Source: Belliella calami
GTDB taxonomy: Bacteria; Bacteroidota; Bacteroidia; Cytophagales; Cyclobacteriaceae
Direction: 5' to 3'
DNA: 64,000 bases
Assembly: GCF_022549695.1 (NCBI RefSeq)
Contig: NZ_JAKZGS010000008.1
Span: forward strand, 62,001-126,000
Under the pieces are notes generated by a model that was not told where the DNA came from, ran no database searches, and saw nothing but the letters and a program-made list of their open reading frames with translations. How positions within the stretch are numbered: position 1 is the stretch's first letter; each line of letters starts with the position of its first letter. Below, piece by piece: positions 6,635 through 14,810 of this stretch. The position numbers and the translations under genes were made by a program.

Positions 6635-8953
6635 GGTCTTTTGAACCCCTCACATTCCCAGCGGGAATGAATCTATTAACCCCGCATTGCCATGCGGAGG
6701 AAAGGAAAAATGTAATATCGGTGGAGAAGCGAGACAGAAGCAGGGATGAGATCAACCACGAAGTGCCTGCCTGCTGCAGGCAGGGTTAAACTTTGAATAG
6801 CCCCGGATTGCTATCCGGGGATCAAAGTAGATGAGCGAAACAACAACCCCGAAGCGGGTTGAACTCTACTAATTGTAAGAAAAAGTGTCAACTATTTTTC
6901 AGGACGAGACAATCTCCCAACCCCGATGTGCCTGTCTCGATATTTTCGGGAGGTTGAAACATCCTATTTTATTTCAATATATCAAAATTCAACTCCGCTG
7001 GAGTTGGGAAAGAGGTATTGTTGGGTCCTTATTTCCACCGCATTTGCATGCGGGGTTAATGAAATTTGTTCCCTTTCGGGAACGGCGCTTCATGCCGATT
7101 TTGAGGTGTTTTCTGAAAATATCATGATTTAACACATGGCTTCTTAAGTGGATTTTGGTCTTTTGAACCCCTCACATTCCCAGCGGGAATGAATCTAATT
7201 AACCCCGCATTGCCATGCGGAGGAGAGGAAAAATGTAATATAACTAGATATCTCCCAACCCCGATGTGCCTGTTCCGATGTTTTCGGGAGGTTGAATCAT
7301 CTTATTTTATTTCACTATATCAAAATTCAACTCCGCTGGAGTTGGGGAAGAGGTATTGTTGGGTCCTTATTTCCACCGCATTATCATGCGGGGCTAATCA
7401 AATTTGTTCCCTTTCGGGAACGGTGCCTCATGCCGATTTTAAGGTGTTTTCTGAAAATATCATGATTTAACACATGGCTTCTTAAGTGGATTTTGGTCTT
7501 TTGAACCCCTCACATTCCCAGCGGGAATGAATATAATTAACCCCGCATTGAAATGCGGAGGAGAGGAAAAATGTAATATAACTAGATATCTCCCAACCCC
7601 GATGTACCTGTTCCGATATTTTTGGGAGGTTGAATCATCCTATTTTATTTCACTATATCAAATTCAACTCCGCTGGAGTTGGGAAAGAGGTATTGTTGGG
7701 TCCTTATTTCCACCGCATTATCATGCGGGGTTAATGAAATTTGTTCCCTTTCGGGAACGGCGCTTCATGCCGATATTAAGGTGTTTTCTGAAAATATCAT
7801 GATTTAACACATGGCTTCTTAAGTGGATTTTGGTCTTTTGAACCCCTCACATTCCCAGCGGGAATGAATCTAATTAACCCCGCATTGAAATGCGGAGGAG
7901 AGGAAAAATGTAATATCGGTGGATATCTCCCAACCCCGATGTGCCTATTCCGATGTTTTTGGGAGGTTGAATCATCCTATTTTATTTCACTATATCAAAT
8001 TCAACTCCGCTGGAGTTGGGAAACAGGTATTGTTGAGTCTTTTTTTCCACCGCATTTGCATGCGGGGTTAATCAAATTTGTTCCCTTTCGGGAACGGTGC
8101 TTCATGCCGATTTTAAGGTGTTTTCTGAAAATATCATGATTTAACACATGGCTTCTTAAGTGGATTTTGGTCTTTTGAACCCCTCACATTCCCAGCGGGA
8201 ATGAATATAATTAACCCCGCATTGAAATGCGGAGGAGAGGAAAGATGTAGTATAAATAGATATCTCCCAACCCCAAAGGGGTTGAATCATTAGAGAAACA
8301 AGTTAGGGTATAAAATTCATCTACTGTACATAGTTCATTAAATAAAGAATTGATTTATTTTCTTAATCTCTCTATCTTAGTTAAGACTTTTAACCTTAAC
8401 TATTTTATCATGAGTACTTACACTTCCCTACTTTATCATATTGTCTTTTCGACTTACAAAAGAGAAAAAACCATTACCAAGAACAACAAGAAAGAGCTAT
8501 TTGCTTATATATATGGATACTTGAGAAACAAGAATTGCCATCTATACCGATTAAATGGAGTAGAAGACCATATTCATATTTTTACACATATCCATCAATC
8601 CATTTCATTGGCAAGCTTGGTAAAGGACATCAAACTTTCTACCACAGCCTTAATTAAAGAAAAAGGTCTTTTTGAGAATTGGAAAGGTTGGCAAGAAGGG
8701 TACGGGGCGTTTACCGTAAATGCTCATGCCAAAGAAAAGTTAATTGATTATATTATTAACCAAGAAGAACATCATAAGAATATTTCATTTTTGGATGAGT
8801 ACAAAAAATTGTTAAATGATCATGGGGTCATCTTTGATGAAAAGTACCTTCTTTAAATTCAACTCCGCTGGAGTTGAGAAAGAGGTATGGTTGGGTTCTT
8901 ATTTCCACCGCATTTGCATGCGGGGTTAATCAAATTTGTTCCCTTCAGGGAAC
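6635..8953 (+). repeat. Tandem array of about 337-bp units rich in REP-like palindromes
   Basis: Five head-to-tail units begin with GGTCTTTTGAACCCC at 6635, 7157, 7495, 7832 and 8169, giving spacings of 522, 338, 337 and 337. Unit 1 carries about 185 extra bases (about 6720-6900) with further palindromes such as CCCCGGAT-TGCT-ATCCGGGG. Each unit holds several short imperfect hairpins: TTCCC-AGC-GGGAA, CCGCAT-nnnn-ATGCGG (twice), CAACTCC-GCT-GGAGTTG and GTTCCC-TTTC-GGGAAC. Unit 5 is split: its left part ends at 8290 and its right part runs from 8855, with a RAYT gene between. Open frames of about 90 codons inside the units are repeat by-products, not genes. Confidence 0.9.
8410..8856 (+). CDS. 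REP-associated tyrosine transposase (RAYT, IS200/TnpA-REP family)
   Basis: From the ATG at 8410 (the frame stays open upstream to 8350) this is a 148-residue Y1 HUH nuclease. The HUH motif is H54-I-H56 in 'EDHIHIF'; the region 'WQEGYGAFTV' (94-103) and 'DYIINQEEHHK' (113-123, probable nucleophile Tyr114) are family hallmarks. RAYTs are single-copy domesticated transposases that recognise the REP hairpins flanking them. Here the gene lies between CAACCCC-AAA-GGGGTTGAAT on the left and ATTCAACTCC-GCT-GGAGTTG on the right, i.e. two inverted REPs. Its stop codon overlaps the right REP unit. The gene replaces about 20 bases found at that place in the other repeat units. All catalytic residues appear intact. 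Confidence 0.9.
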   Translation: MSTYTSLLYHIVFSTYKREKTITKNNKKELFAYIYGYLRNKNCHLYRLNGVEDHIHIFTHIHQSISLASLVKDIKLSTTALIKEKGLFENWKGWQEGYGAFTVNAHAKEKLIDYIINQEEHHKNISFLDEYKKLLNDHGVIFDEKYLL

Positions 8954-9027
8954 AGGTTTCGTATAGGGAACGGGTACCATATAGGGAGGTGGTTTTTATG
9001 GCTATTTGTGCCTATGTTTAAAAATAA

Positions 9028-9057
9028 AAAAGGGAGTCGATTTCTCAACTCCCTTTT
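9028..9057 (-). terminator. Intrinsic terminator of secDF
   Basis: Arms AAAAGGGAGT (9028-9037) and ACTCCCTTTT (9048-9057) form a 10-bp stem. In the leftward direction it is followed by T-rich sequence. It lies 40 bases after the secDF stop. Confidence 0.8.
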
Positions 9058-9096
9058 CATTAGATATATAGATATTTAGACTATAATTTCAATAAA

Positions 9097-12075
9097 TTAA
9101 GCAGGCTTCTTAACTGGCTCTACTTCATTTTCAATCTCACGCTTCATCAAATCCACCACGATTGGAGTCGCGATGTATATCGATGAATATGTACCTACCA
9201 ATACACCAATAAACAATGCAAAGGAGAAACCTCTCAATACCTCACCACCAAATATCAACAATACAAGTACTACAATCAAAGTTGTGAATGAAGTGATAAG
9301 TGTTCTACCCATAGTTTGGTTGATAGCGTCATTGAACATTTTTACCAATTTGGATGTACCTCTATTTTCAATATTTTCCCTGATTCTATCAAATACAATC
9401 ACGGTATCATTGATGGAGTAACCTACTACAGTTAGCATCGCTGCAATGAACACTTGGTCAATCTCAAATGTAGCTCCCAATGCACTTGCAATCGCAAATG
9501 CTGCAATTACAAAGAATACATCGTGAACCAATGCAATGATAGATCCAAGCGAAAATTGCCATTTGCGGAATCTCAATAAGATGTACAAGAAGATTGCGAT
9601 CAAGGCAAAGAACATTGCTTCACCAGAAGATGCTTTGATGTCATCTGCTACAGTCGCTCCTACTTTAGATGAACCAGTAATCGAGAATTGGTTTTCTTGG
9701 AGGTTTGTAGCATCTTTTGTGTAGGTCAAGCCAGTTACAGCTTCTATTCCTTCTTTCACTTTCTGTTCTACTTCAGTATTAGAAGCATCGTCGTCTTCAT
9801 TGATAAGATATGAAGTTGTAACTTTCAAGATATTGTTGCCACCAAAGGTTTTTACCTCAACAGAGCCGTCAAACTCACTGTCCAATCCAACTTTCAAGTC
9901 TGAAGTTGCTATTGGTTGATTGAATTCTACGATATAAGATCTACCTCCTGTAAAATCAACGCCAAACTTCAAGCCACTGATCAAAGCCACTGCCAATCCA
10001 ACTACTATAAAACCAGTAGAGAAAAGGTAAGCCACTTTACGCTTGCTTAGGAAATCTATATTCAAATCACTCAAGACATTTTTGGCAAACGGAGTAGCGA
10101 AAGAAATTGAACTCTTATCTCCTCCTTTTTTGCTCATCCAGTAAACAATTACTCTTGTAATAAATACAGAAGAGAAGAAAGAGGAAGCGATACCAATCAT
10201 CAATACGATTGCAAATCCTTTAACAGGACCTTGGCCCAATGCATAAAGGATAGCACCAGTAAGGAATGTTGTCACATTCGAATCCAAAATAGCTGAGAAT
10301 GCCTTGCTATAACCTTCATTGATCGCAACCAATAGTCCTGAGCCATTTCGAAGCTCTTCTTTGATCCTTTCAAAGATCAAGACATTCGCATCTATCGACA
10401 TACCGATGGTCAACACAATACCTGCGATACCCGGTAAAGTCAATGCCGCTCCTAGTTGGGCAAGAATACCTAAAATGAAGAAGATGTTGAAAACCAATGC
10501 AGCGATAGCTACAAATCCACCTTTAGCATAATAAGCTACCATGAAAAGTACAACTAGCACCAAACCCGCAATCATTGAAACTACACCTTGATTACTAGCC
10601 TCTTTACCTAATGTAGGCCCTACGAATGCTTCTTCAACGATCTTGGTTGGCGCTGGTAAGCTACCAGACTTCAAGATGTTTGCTAAATCTTTTGCTTCTT
10701 CCAAGGAGAAGTTTCCTGTAATCTCTGATTGTCCAGAAGGAATCTCGCCTTGAACAGTTGGAGCAGTATATACATAGTCATCAAGTACTACAGCGATACT
10801 TTTTCCGATGTTTTCTGCAGTTACTTTTCTCCATTTTCTAGCTCCATCAGCATTCATTTGCATGCTTACGGCAGGACGAGAAGATTGGTCAAGTACTTGT
10901 CTAGCATCAGTGATCACATCACCTTCTAAAAGTGCCATGTCAGAGTTTCTATTCAATTTGATTCCATAAAGTTCCAATAACTCCATGCCATCCGCTTTTT
11001 GTGGCTTCACTGCCCACAAGAATTTCACGTCTCTAGGTAAGACAGATTTCACATCTTCTCTTGCAAAGATTCTATTGATAGTTACTGTATCTCTGATTTC
11101 ATAGATCAAACCAAAATTCGCTTTTGTCAATGCAAATATTGGTGAGATTTCAGAAGAAAAATCCGAAGTGCTATCACCATCTGCAAGTTGCTGCTCTAGT
11201 GAGGAAGTTTCCCCTTCTTCTTGCGTCTCTCCTTCTTCTTCCGAAGCAAGGACTTCTTCAACACTTGTTCCAGCTTTTTGTGCTTTGGCTTCTGCTACCA
11301 AAAGGGCATTTGCAGCCTCTAACTCACCAGCATAATCGTTGATCTCCGCTACTTCCCAAAACTGCAACTTGGCAACTCCCTGAAGCAAGTTCCTTACTCG
11401 CTCTTGGTTATCAACTCCAGGCAATTCGATTTGAATTCTTCCAGAACCTTGTATTCTCTGGATGTTTGGCTGTGAAGTACCAAAACGGTCAACACGGGTT
11501 CTTAAGATATTGAAAGATCTTTCGATTGCATTTTCAACTTCAGCATCGATGATTCCCAATATGTCAGCATCAGATGACTCAAGGGAAATTCTACCTCTGT
11601 TGGCCGCTGTAGCAAATACTGTATTCAGCTTTTTGTCCCCAGCTTTAGATTGCCAAGATCTGTAGAAAGTATCTACAAACTTTTCGTTGGTGGTTTTTGC
11701 TGCTTCTGTGGCTTCTTCCAAAGCAGCATTGAACATTGGGTCTTTGCTGTTTCCTGTAAGTCCTTTTACGATCTCGACTGGAGATACTTCCAAAGTCACA
11801 TGCATTCCACCTTGCAAATCAAGGCCTAATCCTAATTCTGTTTCTTTGATTTCTTTGTATGTAAAGTCAGCTCCCAAAAATTTGTAAACTGGCTCCCTGT
11901 ATATAGAATCTAAGTATGATTGTTTTTTACCGAAGTCTACATTTCCGACTTCGTCAGTAGCATATTCTACAGCCTTCTGCTGAATATTGCTCGACACAAA
12001 TGTGAATGACAGATAATACAGACATAGTGCTGTAATGATTACTGTCAAAAACACAATAACACCTTGGTTACGCAT
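9097..12075 (-). CDS. secDF: Fused protein translocase subunit SecDF
   Basis: This 992-residue protein fuses SecD and SecF, the proton-driven membrane subunits that help pull secreted proteins through SecYEG. The N-terminal membrane helix is at about 5-27, and the SecD motif 'GLDLQGGMHVTL' at 84-95. A large periplasmic domain with an acidic Gln/Glu-rich insert (about 265-305) follows. The SecD transmembrane bundle includes 'GMSIDANVLIFERIKEE', and the SecF part begins with 'GVDFTGGRSYIVEF' (about 702-715) and contains 'YSINDTVIVFDRIREN'. The fusion is the usual form in Bacteroidota. Both essential Asp-containing DANV/NDTV motifs are present. It is monocistronic or follows the small gene at 12164-12529, and ends at a clear terminator. 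Confidence 0.97.
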   Translation of the reverse strand: MRNQGVIVFLTVIITALCLYYLSFTFVSSNIQQKAVEYATDEVGNVDFGKKQSYLDSIYREPVYKFLGADFTYKEIKETELGLGLDLQGGMHVTLEVSPVEIVKGLTGNSKDPMFNAALEEATEAAKTTNEKFVDTFYRSWQSKAGDKKLNTVFATAANRGRISLESSDADILGIIDAEVENAIERSFNILRTRVDRFGTSQPNIQRIQGSGRIQIELPGVDNQERVRNLLQGVAKLQFWEVAEINDYAGELEAANALLVAEAKAQKAGTSVEEVLASEEEGETQEEGETSSLEQQLADGDSTSDFSSEISPIFALTKANFGLIYEIRDTVTINRIFAREDVKSVLPRDVKFLWAVKPQKADGMELLELYGIKLNRNSDMALLEGDVITDARQVLDQSSRPAVSMQMNADGARKWRKVTAENIGKSIAVVLDDYVYTAPTVQGEIPSGQSEITGNFSLEEAKDLANILKSGSLPAPTKIVEEAFVGPTLGKEASNQGVVSMIAGLVLVVLFMVAYYAKGGFVAIAALVFNIFFILGILAQLGAALTLPGIAGIVLTIGMSIDANVLIFERIKEELRNGSGLLVAINEGYSKAFSAILDSNVTTFLTGAILYALGQGPVKGFAIVLMIGIASSFFSSVFITRVIVYWMSKKGGDKSSISFATPFAKNVLSDLNIDFLSKRKVAYLFSTGFIVVGLAVALISGLKFGVDFTGGRSYIVEFNQPIATSDLKVGLDSEFDGSVEVKTFGGNNILKVTTSYLINEDDDASNTEVEQKVKEGIEAVTGLTYTKDATNLQENQFSITGSSKVGATVADDIKASSGEAMFFALIAIFLYILLRFRKWQFSLGSIIALVHDVFFVIAAFAIASALGATFEIDQVFIAAMLTVVGYSINDTVIVFDRIRENIENRGTSKLVKMFNDAINQTMGRTLITSFTTLIVVLVLLIFGGEVLRGFSFALFIGVLVGTYSSIYIATPIVVDLMKREIENEVEPVKKPA

Positions 12076-12163
12076 AGTAATTGTATAATTATAGATTGAT
12101 TTTTAAAATGAAAGATTGGTTCGAATACTTAGGGTATTCAATAGATGGAGAAGCTCTTTGGAA

Positions 12164-12529
12164 TCAGGGTGCGTTGGTAGAAATTATTCTTTCAAAAAGT
12201 ATTTCCCTGAATTCTAAATTTAATAAGGTTTGGCTGACCGTAGTGGAGATAGAAACTGACTCAAAGTCGATAATCTCATATATAATATATAAAGCAATCT
12301 GACTTAGGCTTGTTACAAAAGGGACTACAGCATCTACCGCTACATCCAAAAAAGTTTGGTTTTGCCTGGAATTTTCTTTTTCAGTTTTTGTCTCTTTTTT
12401 GATATGAGAGCTTTCAGAATCCTGATTCGGAAAGTATTCCATACTGGATACAAGCATACAAAAAAACATCACCATCAACAATGTGATGCGCTGTTTTAGG
12501 AGGCTTATATTTCGTTCTTCTCTTCTCAC
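12164..12529 (-). CDS. Small membrane-anchored hypothetical protein upstream of secDF
   Basis: I recognise no named family. The frame is open from a TTG at 12538; a GTG at 12529 or an ATG at 12475 are the likely starts. The GTG start gives a basic N-terminus followed by a hydrophobic segment ('ITLLMVMFFCMLVSS'), i.e. a signal anchor. Then come a polar Lys/Glu stretch, a moderately hydrophobic segment (FLDVAVDAVVPFVTSLSQIALYIIYEI) and a C-terminus ending in 'RIISTNAP'. It lies 88 bases before secDF on the same strand and about 105 bases after udk. A plus-strand frame (12081-12302) overlaps it but shows no protein-like features. Moderate confidence that it is a gene. Confidence 0.5.
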   Translation of the reverse strand: MRREERNISLLKQRITLLMVMFFCMLVSSMEYFPNQDSESSHIKKETKTEKENSRQNQTFLDVAVDAVVPFVTSLSQIALYIIYEIIDFESVSISTTVSQTLLNLEFREILFERIISTNAP

Positions 12530-12633
12530 GGGCTGCAAATATATAAAAAATTGAAAACTTACATAGTCTATTCTTCTAAAATTTATCAGATCTGAACAAA
12601 ATTAAACTGTTAAAATTCAGTGAATTAGGTTTT

Positions 12634-13248
12634 TTAGAATTTTGCCCTCAAATATGTTTTGATTACATCAAGTGCTTTGTCAAAGTTTCTATTGTTGGGA
12701 ACAATGATATCAGCATCGTGCTTAAATGGCTCTATGTACTTTTCATAAGTAGGCATCACATGGCTTTCGTATCTATAAAGGACATCGTCTAGGTCATATC
12801 CCCTTTCTACTTTGTCTCTGACGATTCTCCTTTTCAGCTTGATGTATTCCTTTGCATCTATGAATACTTTCAGATCCAAAAGGTTTGCCAATTCTGGATA
12901 ATAAAGAACAAAAATCCCTTCCACTACTACTACGGGAGAAGGTACAAATTCCAATGTCTTTGGTTTTTTGTTGGGATTGTTGAAAGTATATTCTTGCCTG
13001 TAAACAGTCTCTCCAGCTTGGATTTTTTTGATATCCAAGGCGTACTGTTCAAAGTCGATAGAGTTTGGTGTGTCAAAGTTATGGACACCTTTGTCGTCTA
13101 TAGGTTGTTGGTGTCGAGGTTTGTAATAGTTGTCCTGAGAAATAAGACAAACTTGATCTTCCTCAAAAGTGTTGAGTAATTTGTCAAGAAAAAGAGTTTT
13201 TCCAGATGCACTACCGCCGGTAATTCCTACAATATAAGGTTTGCTCAT
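12634..13248 (-). CDS. udk: Uridine kinase
   Basis: This 204-residue enzyme phosphorylates uridine and cytidine to UMP and CMP in pyrimidine salvage. The P-loop 'GGSASGKT' is at residues 11-18. 'ISQDNYYKP' (substrate-binding region), 'NFDTPNSIDF', 'VVEGIFVLY' (Walker B-like) and the lid 'RRIVRDKVERGYD' are all in place and in order. Length is typical. It lies 18 bases downstream of rdgB on the same strand, so the two nucleotide-metabolism genes probably form an operon. Confidence 0.95.
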   Translation of the reverse strand: MSKPYIVGITGGSASGKTLFLDKLLNTFEEDQVCLISQDNYYKPRHQQPIDDKGVHNFDTPNSIDFEQYALDIKKIQAGETVYRQEYTFNNPNKKPKTLEFVPSPVVVVEGIFVLYYPELANLLDLKVFIDAKEYIKLKRRIVRDKVERGYDLDDVLYRYESHVMPTYEKYIEPFKHDADIIVPNNRNFDKALDVIKTYLRAKF

Positions 13249-13266
13249 AAGGGCAAAATTAGGGAT

Positions 13267-13836
13267 TTATTTCAAAAATTGAACAAGAGACTTTACAGCT
13301 TTGCCTCTATGGCTGATTTCGTTTTTCTCCTCCATGCTTAATTCCGCAAATGTTTTGTCAAATCCCTCAGGCTTGAACACTGGGTCATAGCCAAATCCCC
13401 CTGTCCCAGTTTTTTCTTTCAAGATTTCTCCTTTTGCAATGCCTTCAAAAGAATGTTCTTCATCGTTTAAGAGCAATGCTATTACTGTCTTGAATTTTGC
13501 ACTGCGGACTGATACTCCATTTAAGTTTTTCAGAAGTAGGTCAATATTTCTTTCGTCACTTCTCGGCTCTCCAGCATATCTCCCCGAATACACGCCTGGT
13601 GCACCATTCAGGGCATCGACTTCTAATCCTGTGTCATCTGCAAAGCAATCTACCCCATAGTTGTCTTTTACATATCGGGCTTTTTGAAAAGCATTGTGGT
13701 CAAGAGTGTCGCCAGTTTCGGGAAGTTCTTCATGACAACCTATTTCCTCCAAAGAAACAATAATAAAAGAATCCCCAAGAGCAGCTTTTACCTCCTCTAT
13801 TTTCTTTTTGTTGTTAGTAGCAAAGCAAATTTTCAT
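13267..13836 (-). CDS. rdgB: XTP/dITP diphosphatase (RdgB/HAM1)
   Basis: This 189-residue house-cleaning pyrophosphatase removes dITP, ITP and XTP from the nucleotide pool. Family motifs are 'CFATNNKKKIEEV' (substrate-binding N-terminus), 'ETGDTLDHNAFQKARYV', 'FADDTGLEVDALNGAPGVYS' (catalytic Asp in DDTG), 'GTGGFGYDPVF' and 'EISHRGKA' near the end. Length is normal and the ATG start is unambiguous. It leads a probable two-gene operon with udk. Confidence 0.96.
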   Translation of the reverse strand: MKICFATNNKKKIEEVKAALGDSFIIVSLEEIGCHEELPETGDTLDHNAFQKARYVKDNYGVDCFADDTGLEVDALNGAPGVYSGRYAGEPRSDERNIDLLLKNLNGVSVRSAKFKTVIALLLNDEEHSFEGIAKGEILKEKTGTGGFGYDPVFKPEGFDKTFAELSMEEKNEISHRGKAVKSLVQFLK

Positions 13837-14153
13837 GTTGTAAAATTAGGGTTTTTATTAATGCGAGTGTGTTTGAAGCTTATAAAGTTGTAAGGTTTCA
13901 AGGTTGGAAAGTTAAAAAGTTGGCGTATATCGAGAAATATTGTTTTTACAAGTTACTTATCCCCGATATCTTCGGGTTTGAATGTTACAAAGTTGAAGCT
14001 TAGCGAGAACTAGATACTATCCCAAAACCTTTCAATTTTCAAACTTTTTTAACTTTCCATTCCCTAACCCTTTTATAACTATTTAAGTGCAAAAATCGTC
14101 ATCAAGAAACATTTTAACTTTACAACTTTCCCAACCTTCCAACTCCTTTTTCC
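13837..14153. repeat. Gene-free spacer with degenerate AACTTTCCAAC-type repeats in inverted orientation
   Basis: No gene is seen. Between about 13883 and 13921 the sequence is a string of GTTGTAAGG/AAGGTTGGAAAG words; between about 14112 and 14143 their complement recurs (ACTTTACAACTTTCCC, AACCTTCCAACT). Related words occur at about 34200-34430. The repeats are loose and low in complexity. A small palindrome CCCCGATATCTTCGGG lies in the middle. Confidence 0.5.
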
Positions 14154-14161
14154 TAACTTTG
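14154..14161 (+). promoter_or_regulatory. -7 promoter element (TAACTTTG) of the LOG-family gene
   Basis: TAACTTTG matches TAnnTTTG. It ends 10 bases before the ATG at 14172, so the transcript leader would be only a few bases long. No convincing -33 TTTG is seen at the right distance. Confidence 0.45.
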
Positions 14162-14171
14162 AAAAAAAAGG

Positions 14172-14744
14172 ATGAAAAAAATAACTGTCTACTGTGGTTC
14201 GAATAAAGGGAAAAACCCAGTGTATGTAAGTGCAGCACATTTATTGGCAGATGAAATGATTCGGAGAGATATGGCTCTTGTGTATGGTGCTGGGAATGTT
14301 GGGTTGATGGGAGTCATAGCTGATAGAATGTTGGAAGCTGACAAAAAAGTATATGGGATCATTCCTCAGAAGTTGGTTGATATAGAAGTGGCGCACAGGG
14401 GATGTACAGAATTGACGATCGTGGAGACGATGCGGGACAGGAAATGGCTAATGGCCGAGCGAGGTGATGGTTTTATTGCCATGGCAGGAGGCATTGGGAC
14501 TTTTGAAGAGCTTTTTGAAATCATGACCCTCAATCAGCTCGCTTATATCAAAAAGCCATTGGCATTGTATAATGTCAATGGATATTATGACAAATTGATT
14601 GATTTTTTGTCATTCAGTTGTCAGGAAGGTTTTCTGCACCAAGCTCAATTGGACTTGTTGATTGTGTCTGACGATCCAGTAGAGTTACTTGATAAAATGG
14701 AGAAATTTGAACCCAGATACATAGAAAAGTGGGAAGTAAAATAA
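14172..14744 (+). CDS. LOG-family nucleotide 5'-monophosphate phosphoribohydrolase-like protein
   Basis: This 190-residue protein belongs to the LOG (Lonely Guy, TIGR00730) family, which hydrolyses nucleoside monophosphates such as AMP or cytokinin ribotides to base plus ribose 5-phosphate. 'VYCGSNKG' (6-13), 'VYGAGNVGLMG' (38-48), 'MRDRK' (87-91) and 'GGIGTFEELFE' (106-116) are recognisable. The usual PGGxGTxxE motif reads AGGIGTFEE: the proline is replaced by Ala105, while the Thr and Glu are kept. Activity may still be normal. It is a single gene between the repeat-rich spacer and the DUF4143 ATPase element. Confidence 0.9.
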   Translation: MKKITVYCGSNKGKNPVYVSAAHLLADEMIRRDMALVYGAGNVGLMGVIADRMLEADKKVYGIIPQKLVDIEVAHRGCTELTIVETMRDRKWLMAERGDGFIAMAGGIGTFEELFEIMTLNQLAYIKKPLALYNVNGYYDKLIDFLSFSCQEGFLHQAQLDLLIVSDDPVELLDKMEKFEPRYIEKWEVK

Positions 14745-14746
14745 TC

Positions 14747-14810
14747 TAATCGCAAATTTTATATAAAATCAGCGATCATAATCGCAAGATTTATATTAAA
14801 TTTGCGATTA
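14747..14810 (+). repeat. 64-bp flanking repeat, left copy (two tandem palindromes)
   Basis: The unit starts TAATCGCAAATTT and ends AAATTTGCGATTA, so its ends are inverted repeats. It is itself a tandem of two 32-base halves, each a 28-bp imperfect palindrome bounded by ATCGC and GCGAT (14749-14776 and 14781-14808). The last base is the A of the ATPase start codon. A near-identical copy starts at 15935 at the other end of the gene. Confidence 0.9.
14797..14804 (+). promoter_or_regulatory. -7 promoter element (TAAATTTG) inside the flanking repeat
   Basis: TAAATTTG fits TAnnTTTG and lies within the second palindrome of the left repeat, 5 bases before the ATPase ATG. The transcript would be leaderless or nearly so. 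The matching position in the right copy reads GAAATTTG, so that copy has lost the element. Confidence 0.4.

Noticed and set aside
6885-8139. Several similar 80-93-codon open frames in a row that looked like a tandem family of small proteins
   Set aside because: They coincide with the 337-bp repeat units, run through the palindromes, shift frame between units when bases are lost (for example at the AAAATTC/AAATTC difference), and have no signal peptide, start context or protein-like composition.
6635-8290. CRISPR array
   Set aside because: The period is about 337 bases and whole units, not short repeats separated by unique spacers, are conserved. No cas genes are present.
12081-12302. Plus-strand frame of 73 codons upstream of secDF
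   Set aside because: It is antisense to the more protein-like leftward gene (signal anchor, coupled position before secDF), and its composition is that of an antisense shadow.
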